Below are positions 10,599-22,859 of a stretch of 64,000 bases of DNA, in pieces. Positions within the stretch are counted from its first letter, which is position 1. Each line of letters opens with the position of its first letter. A model generated the notes under the pieces. The model made no database searches, was not told the DNA's origin, and was given only the letters and a program-made list of their open reading frames with translations. Position numbers and translations under genes: made by a program. Location of the stretch: NCBI GenBank assembly GCA_000310025.1, contig FN649739.1:347592-411591 (forward strand), in the 5' to 3' direction. This stretch comes from Ectocarpus siliculosus. Taxonomy: Eukaryota > Sar > Phaeophyceae > Ectocarpales > Ectocarpaceae.

Positions 10599-10911
10599 GT
10601 CGACACGCACGCAGCCGCTAGCATCAACATCGTGTTGAACGGTTGCGTTTGCTGAATAACTGAACTGGAGCGTACAACATGTTTATCATCAAGGGGAAAT
10701 CAACCACGTAAATTTATGCTGGAGGCACCTGTTGAGAAGCGCCTGGTATATGAGAAGAAAAAGTCTGAGGAAATAGGTTTCGCAAAATATGCCGATGAAC
10801 CTCTTCTACCGATAGCGATCTCCCGGCAAGACAGCGTTGATTACAGGGATGAAAACCCTGAGGGTACGTGTTCCTGGCTGCAAAGCCAGACCGGACGCGG
10901 GCATTAGCTTT

Positions 10912-10991
10912 TGTTGAGAAGCACGATGGTGGTCTAGTGGTCTTAGTGGTCTCGTGGTCTCGTGGTCTAGTGGTCATAGTGCTTCTCAACA
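10912..10991 (+). repeat. Small foldback element
   Basis: Perfect 13-bp terminal inverted repeats, TGTTGAGAAGCAC and its complement, flank about 54 bp made of GTGGTCTAGTGGTCTTA-like 10-11-bp repeats. Another copy of the arm word TGTTGAGAAGC lies at 10729. It may be a tiny foldback/MITE-like insertion. No transposase is seen. Confidence 0.7.
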
Positions 10992-11604
10992 GAAACTCCT
11001 GTGGACATCTTCCCCCGGGATCGAAAGAAAAGAGGAAGCAACACGCCCGTTCCCCAGTTTTATCCAGGGTGCGTCTTTCTTTCCCCCGTTGCAACAAAAG
11101 CCATGGCTTGCTGTCCGCACTAACTCAAAATTTTGGATGGCGCTTTCAACGGGCGGACGTTTCGAGATATGCTTTTCTCGCAAAAATGGCGGAGTCCTGG
11201 TGCAGGTGCTCGAATGGAATGAAGGCAAAATAGCCACCACAGGGGGAAAGCTACCCACCTGTCGGTGGGGCTGGAGTATGTGTATTTATCTACTAGACAT
11301 GCCGAAGAAAGAATGGGACCTCGAATTTGGCCTCCTACTGATGTACAGCTCTCAGAGACCGTGACCCCCGCTCAACCCCCCCCGCTATACGAAAGACGCC
11401 GGTCTGAACGCCTGCCCCCGTGGACATATACGTATGCATACATACTACACGCATATTCTGCTCTCACTCGCTGATGTGTGGATGATACCTAAGGGGTCTG
11501 TTTCTCACATCGCACTACGAGATCAATGGGGGCGGCGGCGGAACCACTGACGGTGTCCTGACGGTGACAATTCGAAGATCCGGAACTATACTGTCACTTG
11601 TAAA

Positions 11605-12150
11605 GCAATAGGTTGGGTTGGGTTGGGGTCGGGTAGGGTAGGGCAGGGTAGGGTAGGGTGGTTTTGGTCCCTCGGTCGGTTGGTCGGGCTGTGTACTGGG
11701 GACGGTTTGGGTTGGGTTAGGGATAGGATAGGTTGTGGGTCGAACGGCTAGTCGGTCGGTCGATCGGGCGGCCTGGTTCGTACGGACTTCTTCGTGGTTG
11801 CTCGGCCCCAGTGCGTCACTTCTATCTACATCGTTGCGGCGGCATGTTTTTGCGCGATGGTGTGTGGTTCTTTCGTTAGGAGAGGTCTTGATTGGGGGCG
11901 TGTTGGTCACCAGTGTCGCCTTGCATGTTGCCGTCGGTTCACTTGGCATGAGGCGTTTTTTTTTTTTTTGTCTTGCTCTGGTGTTGCGTTCATTTTGAAG
12001 TCGACCGTGTCCGGTTGGATTGGATTGGGTTGGGATCGGGTTTGGTGGGGTTGGGTTGGGTTGGGTTGGGTCGCCGCCGTCGATTGCGCCGTCGTCGCTT
12101 CGTCATTTGTCGCCGTTGGGTTGGGTTGGGTAGGGCCGGGTAAGGTCTTG
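11605..12150 (+). repeat. Interrupted G-rich TTGGG/TAGGG arrays
   Basis: Blocks of GGGTTGGGTTGGG and GGGTAGGGTAGGG at about 11611-11661, 11706-11740, 12012-12070 and 12115-12150, separated by ordinary sequence. Apparent Pro/Asn-rich minus-strand ORFs here are by-products of the repeat. The rest of 10600-13900 shows no gene. Confidence 0.85.
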
Positions 12151-14012
12151 GGTTACACACTACTTGTAAATACGCGTCAATATTCAACAAAATTGATTAC
12201 AGTAAAATACCCATGATGAGAATACATACATACGAAGTATATCACCACACAGAGAGAGTAGCCGTATGCACACACAGACACTACTACCAAACAAGTACAA
12301 CTTTTCACGAAAAATAAGAAACTAAATGTATACGTATCTCAATCTGGGCCACAATAACAATCAATGTAAGACACGCGTCTCAATAGGAAAACAGAGAGAG
12401 GAGGAGCGAAAGTTTACGGGGGGCAGTGTGTGTGTCGAAGAACACCCCATACTTACTTCTCCTACAAGATAGCTCTCTCTCTCTCTTGCCCCCTCTCCCA
12501 TGTTGTGCTATACACCTCCTCGCAGGCGAGGGGGGGCAGTTTTTTTGCGGCGCCCCCTCCCCCACCCTGCCGGCTCGGGCGTTGCCTGGCACATTTCGCG
12601 AACCACGATGATACATATGTTGTCTCTGTTATACGTACGTATAGTACGGGTTTGATGGCGCTCTTCGTCGCCTCTCTCGTGAGGGCATGCATTTGACACA
12701 TCATAGGAAAAAATGGACAACGTTCCCTGAGTTTTCAGCCCACAAAAAGAAAGTGAGGGTGGACCGGAAATTACTAGTTTTCGCAAAAGCGGGCGCTAAC
12801 CTGTAATAATAGTAGTATAATAGTGAGGAGTCAATCACTTGCTGCTTGTCCGTCGCCCGCCCGCCACGTTTATTTCTTGCTCCTACGTATGGATATTGCA
12901 CGTAACGGGCCCAAGCCAGATACACCGCAACAAACAGCAGTAGACTAATGGTGAGTGTCGGAGTCTGTGAACACGTAGTGACTCTCTATTTTGTCCTGGG
13001 ATGAGATGCACGCGGCGGTGGGGGTTTGGGGGGCGACTCGAAGAGCAGCGAAGAAGTGTGACGTAACGTATGCGTTTTGTAACGGCCACCAAAAAATAAT
13101 CGTCCTGTTTCGTCAACACCTGTCAGAGAATGATTGCTGCCCTGTTTTATTCCTGCTTCGTTGTTCGCGTGCCTTGCTTGCGTGCCTCTCTGGGCGTGTG
13201 TCTCTCTCCAGAACACTACGAATGTTCGTGGTGTTTGAATTACTGTACTGCCCCTACAGAACACCCTGCGCGGCACCTAGCGATGTCGTTTAGCTCCCTG
13301 CTGTTGTTGTTGTTGACAACGGCTCCGACAAGTCCGACTGTAACATGCAGAACAGAAACAAAGGGTGTGATCCCTTTGTACTGCCTTACAGAAGTTCATG
13401 TGGGGAAAGGAAATACTTGAAACCCCCCCCCCTTTTGTGCGGTAGTCTCAAGATCCTTCTCCTGCCCCTCTTCGTCCTGTGTCCCAGCTGTCGATCGATG
13501 TACAGGCTGCTGCGGCCATCTCCGATTTCAACTGTAAAATTCCGATTCATCAGACTCACGTGTACGGAGGAGTATATTTTTTCTCAGCGAAGCGGGCGGG
13601 ATCGATCGGCATATAAATTTGCCATGATGGAAGATGCATTTTTTTCACAACACATCGCAGAGCGGCACAACCGACACGTGACACCCCCGCGCGGAGTACG
13701 CACACTTCTCAGGCGCAGAGGCCAAAAGTGTCTCATCACGGCAACCAGCGGTGTAGTACCCCCCCGTCCCTGGCAAGAACGCTGCGCTCTCTGTCGATGA
13801 TCTTCTACTCTTCCTCTCCCGGCCTTTCACAGCTACAGCAGTAGAGGGAAAGATCTGCACCCTGCATAAAGCCACGCAAGCCAAGGGGGTACCGGCTCCG
13901 GAGCCGGCGGGCCACGCCAGATTCGTCTCATCCTGGGATTTTGCGCTCTGCTGAGCATACCGAGGCTACAGCCGCCGCCGCCGTCGCAACGTCCGCAGCC
14001 GCAGCCGTTTGC

Positions 14013-17000
14013 ATGGGGCTCACGCTGTTGGTGATCGATGCCGTCATCCTCGTCTTTGCCTCGGCATATGCCTTGATCAGCCTTGGCTATATCGCGACCA
14101 TGTGGCACTTGCGGAAGAACTTTTTCATCGTGCTGCGGTGAGAGTGTGCGGTTTGGGCTGTACAGCAAACGAACAACAGCGAATGAATGAGATTTGGGTG
14201 TGAGATGTTTGTTTGGTATGTACAGCAGTATTGTGTGTGACCGGTTGCTCGGTGGTCGTCGCGTTAGGCCTTTCTGGGAAGGGAAGATATTTCAACCATG
14301 TGGGTTTGATGCGTGATGGTTGTGGGGCCAAAGTCCTTCGCTCCAAAGGAGACGTGTCTCTTGAGTCTGTTACGTCATGGGACCGAAAATCTAGCAGCTC
14401 AAGAGACCCTCAAGAAGAAGACGGACACGTCCTTGGCCCTGTGTGTCGACGGTCTGGCTATCTTCTGCTGTCTTCTATTGTACGTTAAGTCTAGAGCCGA
14501 AATGATAGGGAACGTCCAGCCTGATTCGGAGCTGGCCGCCGAATAATGGCTTGTGTAGCCACCCTGCAGGTCCAGGGCAAATTGTGCGAACCGTGATAGA
14601 GGAACAACGTAATAATACATGCACGTCGGAGAAAAATGTGCCCTCAGAACACAAAACACGATGGAGGCCACAGCGGTTTGGGGGCGCTACTGGTAAGACC
14701 TATTAGATATATTGGGAGTACTCGTAGCATAGTATGACGGTTGAGATGTCCGGTACGTACGTACGAAAGTAACAGTGATGAGATGCGGAGGGATAGGAAC
14801 TTTCTACATATATTCCTTGGTTGCGAGAGGTATTTGGTGGAGATTCAGAGAGATTCGTTGAGTGACAAAGAGTGAAGGCGTGCCCAGATACCGTGAAGGT
14901 TTGACGAGCACTGGCACGCCCCCGATGAATACAATACTTTCCAATACTTTTGCATTACGTTTTCAACACGTTTCCTACCCATCCACGCTCCGCCATGAGC
15001 CACCCGCTTTGAGCTCCAACCACAAAGAACCGAGCCACCCGAATTATCGATCACGCTAGCATATGACACGTCGTCTACGAGATTCGCGGTCGAGCTTGGT
15101 TTAGGAGCATCGCCTTGCGGCGATCGACAGCAGGGTCAAGATGGCCTCCAGGCGCGAAGATGGATCCCGCCCAGCAGCGGAAGCCCGCCAAGCAGCGGAG
15201 GACGCCAGGATCGAAGAACTGGTCAACGAGCGAGTAGTAGTAGCAGCTCGGATGGAGCAGCTGATGGAGGAGAAACTGGCCAAGAAGATGGCCGAGATGG
15301 AGGTGCGGCATCGAGCCGAGCAGCAGCGGGGAGGAAATGAGGAACAAGAGGCAGCACACCAGCAAGATCCTGGGCGCCCAACACCCAACCCCTCCGCAGA
15401 CGAGCTGGCCGACGCGATTGCGACTGCCATGGCCGGTCGCCTCCAAACCTCAGGGGATATCGGTGCAGTGTCTCACCCCGCAACTCTTCGTATGACTGAG
15501 AGTAGAAGAATTGAGCCTTGCTTGGGATGGTGTGTTTAAGTCGGGGGACAGTAGGCAGCAGAAGCTTTTGATTTTTCGATCGAGCATGGTAGCACGCTTT
15601 GCGCAGGAGGATGTTCACGAAGTAGTGATGAGCAACCAAGACATTCCAGACTTCATCAGGGGATATCGGTGCAGTGCCTCACCCTGCAACTCTCCGTATG
15701 ACTGAAAGTAGACGAATTGAGCTTTGAGAATTTTCTGCCCGCCAAGCAGCGGAAGCCCGCCAAGTAGCGGAGGATATTGGTTTTTGTTGTTTAGAGAATT
15801 TTCTGCCTGCCAAGCAGCGGAAGCCCGCCAAGTAGCGGAGGATATTGGTTTTTGTTTGTTTTGAGAATTTTCTGCCCGCCAAGCAGCGGAAGCCCGCCAA
15901 GTAGCGGAGGATATTGGTTTTTGTTTGTTTTGAGAATTTTCTGCCCGCCAAGCAGCGGAAGCCCGCCAAGTAGCGGAGGATATTGGTTTTTGTTTGTTTT
16001 GAGAATTTTCTGCCCGCCCAGCAGCGGAAGCCCGCCAAGCAGCGGAGGACACCAGGCGCGAAGATATTGGTTTTTGTTTGTTTTGAGAATTTTCTTGATT
16101 GTTTTGGAGAGATGGTAAAGAGGAATTTGGTTTGATGGTTTGTTTTGTTTTGAAGTAAGCAGGACTGCTGACAAGGCGTGCCTTCGTGGTACGGTCGACT
16201 ACGGGTCATTTTGGTTTTTCTCGGAGCATGACGATGCATACGAGTAGGGGGGCTATTAGATATATTGGGAGTACTCGTAGCATAGTATGACGGTTGAGAT
16301 GTCCGGTACGTACGTACGAAAGTAACAGTGATGAGATGCGGAGGGATAGGAACTTTCTACATATATTCCTTGGTTGCGAGAGGTATTTGGTGGAGATTCA
16401 GAGAGATTCGTTGAGTGACAAAGAGTGAAGGCGTGCCCAGATACCGTGAAGGTTTGACGAGCACTGGCACGCCCCCGATGAATACAATACTTTCCAATAC
16501 TTTTGCATTACGTTTTCAACACGTTTCCTACCCATCCACGCTCCGCCATGAGCCACCCGCTTTGAGCTCCAACCACAAAGAACCGAGCCACCCGAATTAT
16601 CGATCAAGACCATACTCGTCACTCCCGCGAACATGGTCTTTCATGGGGAGCTGCGTCCAGTAGTAGTAGCTGCGCTTGTTGGCCGACGATGCTGCTGCGT
16701 AAACTTAATCACGATCCTGACAGCGGGGAAAATGCGTATGCACGCAGCAAATGGTGTTGTTGCTGTACTGCTGTAGCGTGGTACTGCAGTCATGTATGTT
16801 CGTTCTTTCTGGTACTGTATACAGAACGCACCAACACTAAGACCCATTCTTTGTGGGGACAGAATGTTGGGTGGAATCTTGCGGGCGGCCAAGGTTCGCC
16901 TGCTTCACGTTTCTATAGGCACCATATCTTCCGTCAGATGTCGGCAAGAGTTGTCGGGGGGACCAAAGTTGCCCTTTCGAACAAATCTTTTGTCTTGTCT

Positions 17001-18043
17001 TGACCCGAGATTTATCAATTCGAGCTTTGTGGACAAATCTTGGAGCGGGTTGACCAATGTTGGTGGGTGCGGCGAGTGTTCGTGGCCCTACCGACTTCAG
17101 CGGTTGGTGTCGAGACTGGGGGTGCTAAGTTATCCCAGGATCGGTAGATTAAAAAAAGGATTCGTGTATTAGATCACACACATGCAGGCTAGCGGGTCAC
17201 ACACCAGTATTTATTACAAGGAGAGCGCTCACCCCCAAGGCGAGTAGCCGGAGCACACCATCGTGTGCTCTCCCGGGGAGGGCCGCGCTTGGACCACAAC
17301 CGCAACCAACCATACCCACCACAACCAAACTTCCGATACCCGTGTCCCCCACAGTGGACGCACAGATCGGACTGGTGTCCAAGTACCACAACCAGCGAGA
17401 TTGCAACAGGCCAGTCAACCTTATCACCCATAACGTTATGAATTTTGACCCGTGGCATATTCGAAGAGACCTCCACCGCACCCCGGCTTCACTGTGTCGA
17501 CGCCACGGGCGCCGAAAGCGGAGAAAAAAGGTCTACATACACCAAGTTTTCGGTAATCCGGCAACCTCTTTCCACAATCAGGTCTCCTATTTTGGCATGC
17601 ACGAGCGGGCTGGGCATCACGGTGCGCTACACAGTTACGATGTACGGTTTGGTGGTGGGGCGAAACTTGGAAATCTTAAACCTCGTCGGCTTCCCAGCGC
17701 TGTGGATTGCCGAGATAGCGCTGGTTCTGACGGCATTACGGCTATTCGTCATGTACTACCCAAGCACAAGAGCCAAGTACGGAAGAGTAACAAGAGAAAA
17801 GCCGTGGGCTTGCGGCCTGGCAGCAACCTACCTTTTGGTGGAGACGGTGGTATGGTTGGCGGGTGCCGCGCAGGGAACCGAGAGGTGAGGGAATGAGAAT
17901 GAAGCAGGGTGGGCTGCAGTGTTCGAAGTCGCGCGTCGGGCGAGCCCCCCTCAACCGTCACGCAAACGTGGAAAGCAAAACAGAGACAGACAGACAGACA
18001 GACAGACAGAGACAGCGACAGAGATGAGAGGCACACAAACACA

Positions 18044-18097
<54 letters not shown>

Positions 18098-21000
18098 GAG
18101 AGAGTGAGAGAGAGACACACACACACAGGCAGACAGACTCAGGCAGCGATCACTATCGAGAAACTACCTACATATCCTTGCAACTCCTTTGAAATGTGCC
18201 TATATTGTGTCTAACGTCGAGAGCCGATTCCGCCGCTGACATTTCGAAGAGTTGCAGTCATCATGACGAACCTGGGCCCGCTCTCGGCGTTCATCACTAT
18301 CATGGCGGTGGTGTGCCTCGGTCGCCAGTTGAAGCGGATCCACGACCTCAGCAACATGGGCCGGGATATTCGCCTGGTTGGGATAATTCTGCTGATATGT
18401 TTACGTGAGTGGTGGCATTGACTACGTCAAGTGAACGTACGTACATCTAATCCCCCGTGAAATATCGTGGTGGTTCTTGCTTTGGGGAGTACTGCCCGGA
18501 GCACTGGTTTTGTCTTTTTTGGTTGTCCGGCGCACAAACTTGTATGCACGAGCCACCGCCACAAGTACCTGCGCTGCATCAGGACTGCTACGTGCGATCG
18601 TTCGGTGGGTCACACCTGCTGTCACCAAATTTATCGCACGTGCCTCCTTGTTGTTGCCTCCTGAAAGTATTGCGTGAATCTGTGGTTCGTCTTCAAGTCC
18701 TTCCTTGGTAGAATTCATCTGTGACACCACGGAAAGCGTCGCAAAGTTACCCACGGATGCCAGGAAGGTACCTGGACAGGAAACTGAACCTATCAAGCCA
18801 AAATAGCGCACACCATCAACACCAACAACAACTTGTCCATGAGGCTTCGCCGAATATCGTCGCGATTTCACACGACATCAGACTTTCTTCGTCGCACTGA
18901 AAATGTTTGACGAATTTTGCTGACACCTGCCACCCCAAGCGATCGACATTGATACCCCCTGGTGACCGTTGCTTGCGTGGCGCATGTTGTTCGTTTGCCG
19001 CTTCCCAGCCGTGTTCGGGGCGATCCAGGTGTTACCACTCTCCACCCTGGCGTTCAAGTATTTCAGCGTCCTTTTCATGACCATATCGCACCCGCCCATC
19101 GTCTGGATTTTGTGAGTCCTACACCGCCCTCCATGTGTTGTGGTCGGTGCGAGCCTGCCCAGAGTCGGGATATGTACCCCCCCCTACCTTTCGTGGTGGT
19201 GCCACGCCGGAGTTGTAGCTATAGGTATTCTTCGGGGATTTCGCATTTGGCTGTGCCCGACCACCTTCCGAGGTGTTAAGACAAGGAGGGCTATGTAGGC
19301 CCTGCTCACGATGCACGGGCCTACACAGGCGCTTGGTTACTGGCCAAGGCTGAAGAGCCATGCAATATGACGACGTCCTAAAGAAGAGTTCATGTTAGTC
19401 TCTCGAAAACACAGAGCGCGCACACGTCTACTGTGTGGCCGGCCGTCGTCGCGATTTTCGTCATGCCGCCAATCGCCGTCCTTTGAAAAGGGTCTATCTG
19501 AGCGGCGTCATGCACATGTGCCTACTCCTCCTCCTCCTCCTTCGTTGTGGGCTTGCGCAGGAACATCAGACCCATCCAAGAGGTCCTGCATCACGCCCCA
19601 AGAAATAGCATTCCCAAAGGTGTCCAGATGCTGCTGGCGTTATCGTCGAGGAGGAGGGGGGGGAGCAGTTCACCTATCGGCGGCGAGGCAGTTACCACGG
19701 ATGTTACACAGAACCCGAGCCAACACGGCCGTGAGTCTTACGTCGATTCGAACCGGCTTGCCGGCATCATGAACTACCTCCCGCTCCGGGAGGCGTTCGG
19801 AGAGTTCTGCCAGAAATCGCTCTGCAGCGAGGTCAGTCGATGTGTGGTGTGTGTACAAGCCATGGAGAGTCATTGGCTAAATAGTGGAAGCTCGCAATTT
19901 CTAGCTGCCCTACGGCCTTGTCTCTTCTTCTTCAACCTCAGACCTCCTGGAAACGAGGCCACGCAGAATAGTTCATTCCTCTGCGGTGGTTGCCTTCATC
20001 TTCTTTAGCGAGACCGGTTCATCCGTCCTTCCGCCAAGTGCACTTACGAACAAGGCGTCTCTACTCCAACCATAGCTGGCATAGACCACGGATAGATACA
20101 ACCGGCCGTGCTCCGAGCACGTGTTCGTTCTGGCTCTCTCCGGTTGGGGTCGCAGCAAACGTGGCAGTAGGTGTTTTTTGTGTGGCGTACGAGGCGGCGT
20201 TCCTAAGGCATCGAGGTGGCTGGTGTCCGCCGCACGCACGCTATACACGAGAGGGTGAAAAGACGTGTGCTGCGGACACTTGCAGCAGGGGGACCTTTCC
20301 TTCCGAGCTTTCTCGCTACGGCGGGGCCTTTGGGCTGAATGATACACTGTCCAGTGTATCTCCCCACTCCTCACCTCCCGCTAGCGTGAACAGGGAACCA
20401 CCGTCCGCTTGTTACGCCCCCCTGTATATTCTCCTTTTGGCCAACTGCACTTCGATCGCCCTCTGACTATCGATCGATCGTTCTGATCACATCATGCTTG
20501 TACGTCTTTGCGCACCCTCTCTTTCGCAGTCCTTTCAGTTTCTCCTGGATGCTTCGGAGTTCAGAGGCGTGATCGTCGAAGGCCCCGTCGAAGGCGATGC
20601 CAACGGCAGCGCCGAAGAGGAGAACGAGGCACCAGCACACACGAGCGGTTTGGGGGACGTGGCCGCCATGGTGAACGAGTACATCAAGGACGGTGCTCCC
20701 TCGGAGATCAACATCGGGAGCGACACCAAGCACGCCATCATGGAGTTGGCCAAGGTCGAAGCCTTCGCCTCGCTTGAACAGGTGAGCAGTAAAGAGGAAT
20801 TGAATTTCTATTCTTTCGCTTCGCTTGACCATGTGAGAAGGGAAGACAAGGAGGGAGGCTCGAAGCTTTCGCCTTGCTTGACCAGGTGAGAAACAAAGTG
20901 AAAGTAGAATCCAGAACGGGCGTGCGTGGAGGCATGGCTACAGCGTGCTCGGTGTTTCCTTTTTGGTCTCTAACGTACCTCCGAATACATAGGACATCAC

Positions 21001-22629
21001 ACTCCAAGGATCGATTTTCAAATATCGATACATTTCTCCACGACGACGACGACGCGCGATCAAAATATAGATATGTTTCCGACCAGCCGACTCCAACGCC
21101 GACATTGTCAGCACCGCCATTCTTCCTACCGTGGAGTGATCGAGCTTTGAAGATTTGGTGCAGGATGTGCTCTCTTGTGTCACTTGCGGTAGAAGTAACG
21201 AAAGTGGCGGTTTGGGGGCAATCGGTGGCAACAAGCATGTTTTCTAAGGATGACAATTTGTTTTCCGTCGTCTTCAGCCTGGGTGCGCATCCGCCGCGCC
21301 ACGTGCAATAGCGCACGGGGCAATGCGCACCTTCTTCCAGGCCCAGGCGTTTATGGATTATAATTGTGTTGACAACATCGAACATTTTGGGACTTGCTCA
21401 AACTACGTGCGGGGCAGCCGCAGCAGTACCCAACCAGTTGTCCCCACGGCAAGCTGTGGGACGGAGAGAGCGTTCCGTGTGTTCTCGTTGCAGAGTGTGG
21501 AGGTGTGAGCAAAAACCAAGAACGGTTTCATGGATTCTTCCTCCACCACTGGCAAAGCGCTTCTTCCTTGTCACGCCGGGTCTGGCGTTTGTTGCTCCGA
21601 TCGGAGGTGCTTTCGTGCGAGAATTGGCGTCGTCCACACGGTTAGGACTTGACCTTGCCGCGGACACTCAGGAAATATCGAAATATCAATACCCATGTGG
21701 TTGTGTGGCAAACAAAGTCCATGTACGCATGCATACAACAATGGTAGGGGCCTGGCAACACACGGACCTCCCCCTTTGTCGTAATGGCCGAAACGTAGTG
21801 AATTCCTGCTGGAAGTGTGGCGACGCGGTTTTTGACGGTCCGGATGTTGTTAACACAACCAAAAAAGGCGCACTCCGCCCACCTTCTTGACTGAGTATAG
21901 TTCGTGCGTAGACCGGTTCCTTGGGGCTGGGGATCAAGGTGGACTGGCTCACGTTGATCTGCTCTTCATTTTTGGTGATCTCCCTCTCACATACGGTAAT
22001 TGACACGTCGTACGGCCACTTGCTGAAGAAATCCAGGTAGATACAGATGGTCAAAGCTTCTCTTCCACAGGAGCGATTGACACGCGGACGGCATCAAATC
22101 GTTCGCACGAAGCAACAGACACGAACGAGGCATGCGATAGACATGGTACCGATTGATATTGTTCACTTTTGCGGGGCTTTCATTCTCTTTTTCACATTGG
22201 GTGAGTTGAGCTGAAACTCCGGGTTTCACAACATGTTGAAAATGTGTCGTGAAAAGACTGTAAAAGAAGTCCCTTCGCCATCGATGCGGCCTCTTCGACG
22301 CCTCCATAGGGTAAACAAGGAAGCATCCGGCCCTTCAATTCTCATTGATCGCCCCTTTACTCCTAGCGCCGCGACCAGTACGAACACGATGTTCGTACCT
22401 GGACAAAATTGGCCAATCATAGTATTTTGTGCAGATTCTGCTCGAAGCCGCCGCGTCACTTTCGTTGTTGTTCTTTCGTCCTTCCCGTGTACAGGATGCG
22501 CGAAAGCTGATTTTCGTCAAAGCCGAGAGGGAGATCAGGAGGATCCTGGAAGACAACCTCATGGCCAGGTTTCTGGCGTCCGCACAGTACAAACGGGCTG
22601 TGGATGGTGACGGAGATGGACGTGTGTAA
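14013..22629 (+). CDS. 7TM-RGS receptor-like protein, copy B (best preserved)
   Basis: Predicted membrane protein with seven helices and a C-terminal RGS box. Members of this class accelerate GTP hydrolysis by a G-alpha subunit, as AtRGS1 does in plants. Supported exons: 14013-14137 (probable first exon; its ATG is conserved in copy C just before TM1, [19 protein letters not shown]), 17582-17884 (TM3, TM4), 18250-18404 (TM5, TM6), 19009-19111 (TM7), 19561-19831, 20530-20781 and 22495-22629 (TAA). Phases join exactly, and the 303, 155, 103, 271, 252 and 135-nt exons are all open. A further exon near 14.39-14.47 kb (TM2; [18 protein letters not shown]) is likely, but its ends do not fit the phases cleanly. 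Summing the exons gives about 470 residues, close to AtRGS1. The acceptor before the 18250 exon is AAG rather than CAG. An LTR element sits in the large first intron. Whether this copy is transcribed cannot be seen. Confidence 0.8.
14701..15053 (+). repeat. 5' LTR of the TRIM-like element
   Basis: 353 bp, apparently identical to 16254-16606. It starts TATTAGATATATTGGG and ends CCGAATTATCGATCA. The left neighbour is AGACC, one half of the target duplication. Confidence 0.93.
15141..15539 (+). CDS. Coiled-coil ORF inside the TRIM-like element
   Basis: 132 codons from ATG to TAA. Residues 1-75 are rich in Ala, Glu, Arg and Gln with heptad-like spacing ([20 protein letters not shown]), suggesting a coiled coil. 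Residues 75-105 are Pro/Asp/Ala-rich. The last 30 residues run into apparently non-coding sequence. By position, just after the 5' LTR, it may be a remnant of a gag N-terminus. I do not recognise a family. Its 5' part contains the word from which the downstream 60-70-bp repeats appear to derive. Confidence 0.45.
   Translation: MASRREDGSRPAAEARQAAEDARIEELVNERVVVAARMEQLMEEKLAKKMAEMEVRHRAEQQRGGNEEQEAAHQQDPGRPTPNPSADELADAIATAMAGRLQTSGDIGAVSHPATLRMTESRRIEPCLGWCV
15725..16105 (+). repeat. 60-70-bp tandem repeats inside the TRIM-like element
   Basis: About five units of the form GAGAATTTTCTGCCCGCC, AAGCAGCGGAAGCCCGCC, AAGTAGCGGAGG, ATATTGGTTTTTGTTTG. The CAGCGGAAGCCCGCCAAGCAG core also occurs once within the upstream ORF at about 15172-15210, so the array probably arose by amplification of element sequence. 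Confidence 0.9.
16254..16606 (+). repeat. 3' LTR of the TRIM-like element
   Basis: 353 bp, apparently identical to the 5' LTR. It is preceded by the polypurine run GAGTAGGGGGGC and followed by AGACC, the right half of the target duplication. Confidence 0.93.
17985..18125 (+). repeat. CAGA/CA/GA microsatellite in copy B intron
   Basis: CAGA, then CA, then GA runs between the 17582-17884 and 18250-18404 exons. It is at the same intronic position as the tracts in copies A and C. Confidence 0.93.
20754..20890 (+). repeat. Tandem copies of the exon-5 splice junction (copy B)
   Basis: The true junction ends at 20781 (CTTGAACAG then GTGAGCAG). Two further copies follow: CTTGACCAT then GTGAGAAG, with exon end at 20832, and CTTGACCAG then GTGAGAAA, with exon end at 20885. 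Use of the second would add 17 codons in frame without a stop. Use of the third would shift the frame. Confidence 0.8.
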
Positions 22630-22859
22630 GCCCCGCACGGGGAGAGTCGACTCTCGTCGGCACGCAAGCAGGCACTAGCAACAACATCGTGTTGAACGAT
22701 TGCGTTTGCTGAAAAACTGAACTGGCTGTTGTGAAGCACTTGTTAATTATGTGCATCGCATGTGCACTACCATGCAATTTATTGTAATTCGAACGCCACT
22801 TTCGTATGGATGAGGTGATACACGCAAGCTACTGTAGGCTGCTTGTTTCCGTGTATTCC

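Larger units (their letters stand above)
14701..16606 (+). mobile_element. Short non-autonomous LTR retrotransposon (TRIM-like)
   Basis: Two 353-bp direct repeats that I cannot distinguish base for base (14701-15053 and 16254-16606) bound 1.2 kb. The flanks AGACC (14696-14700 and 16607-16611) form a 5-bp target duplication. Copy C at about 25390 shows the empty site (GATAAGACCATACTCG). A purine run, GAGTAGGGGGG, just before the right LTR is a polypurine tract and sets the plus orientation. No reverse transcriptase or integrase is encoded, so it needs helpers. Identical LTRs indicate a recent insertion. LTR termini (TATTAG...GATCA) are not canonical TG...CA at the left end. Confidence 0.92.

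Noticed and set aside
14390-14475. Precise TM2 exon coordinates in copies B and C
   Set aside because: The hydrophobic segment is visible, but copies B and C differ by 7 and 5 nt here and no acceptor gives a phase that fits both neighbours, so I give only the approximate place.
15615-16239. Repeat-protein ORFs of 127-186 codons on the minus strand
   Set aside because: They translate the 60-70-bp tandem repeat inside the LTR element and have no independent support.
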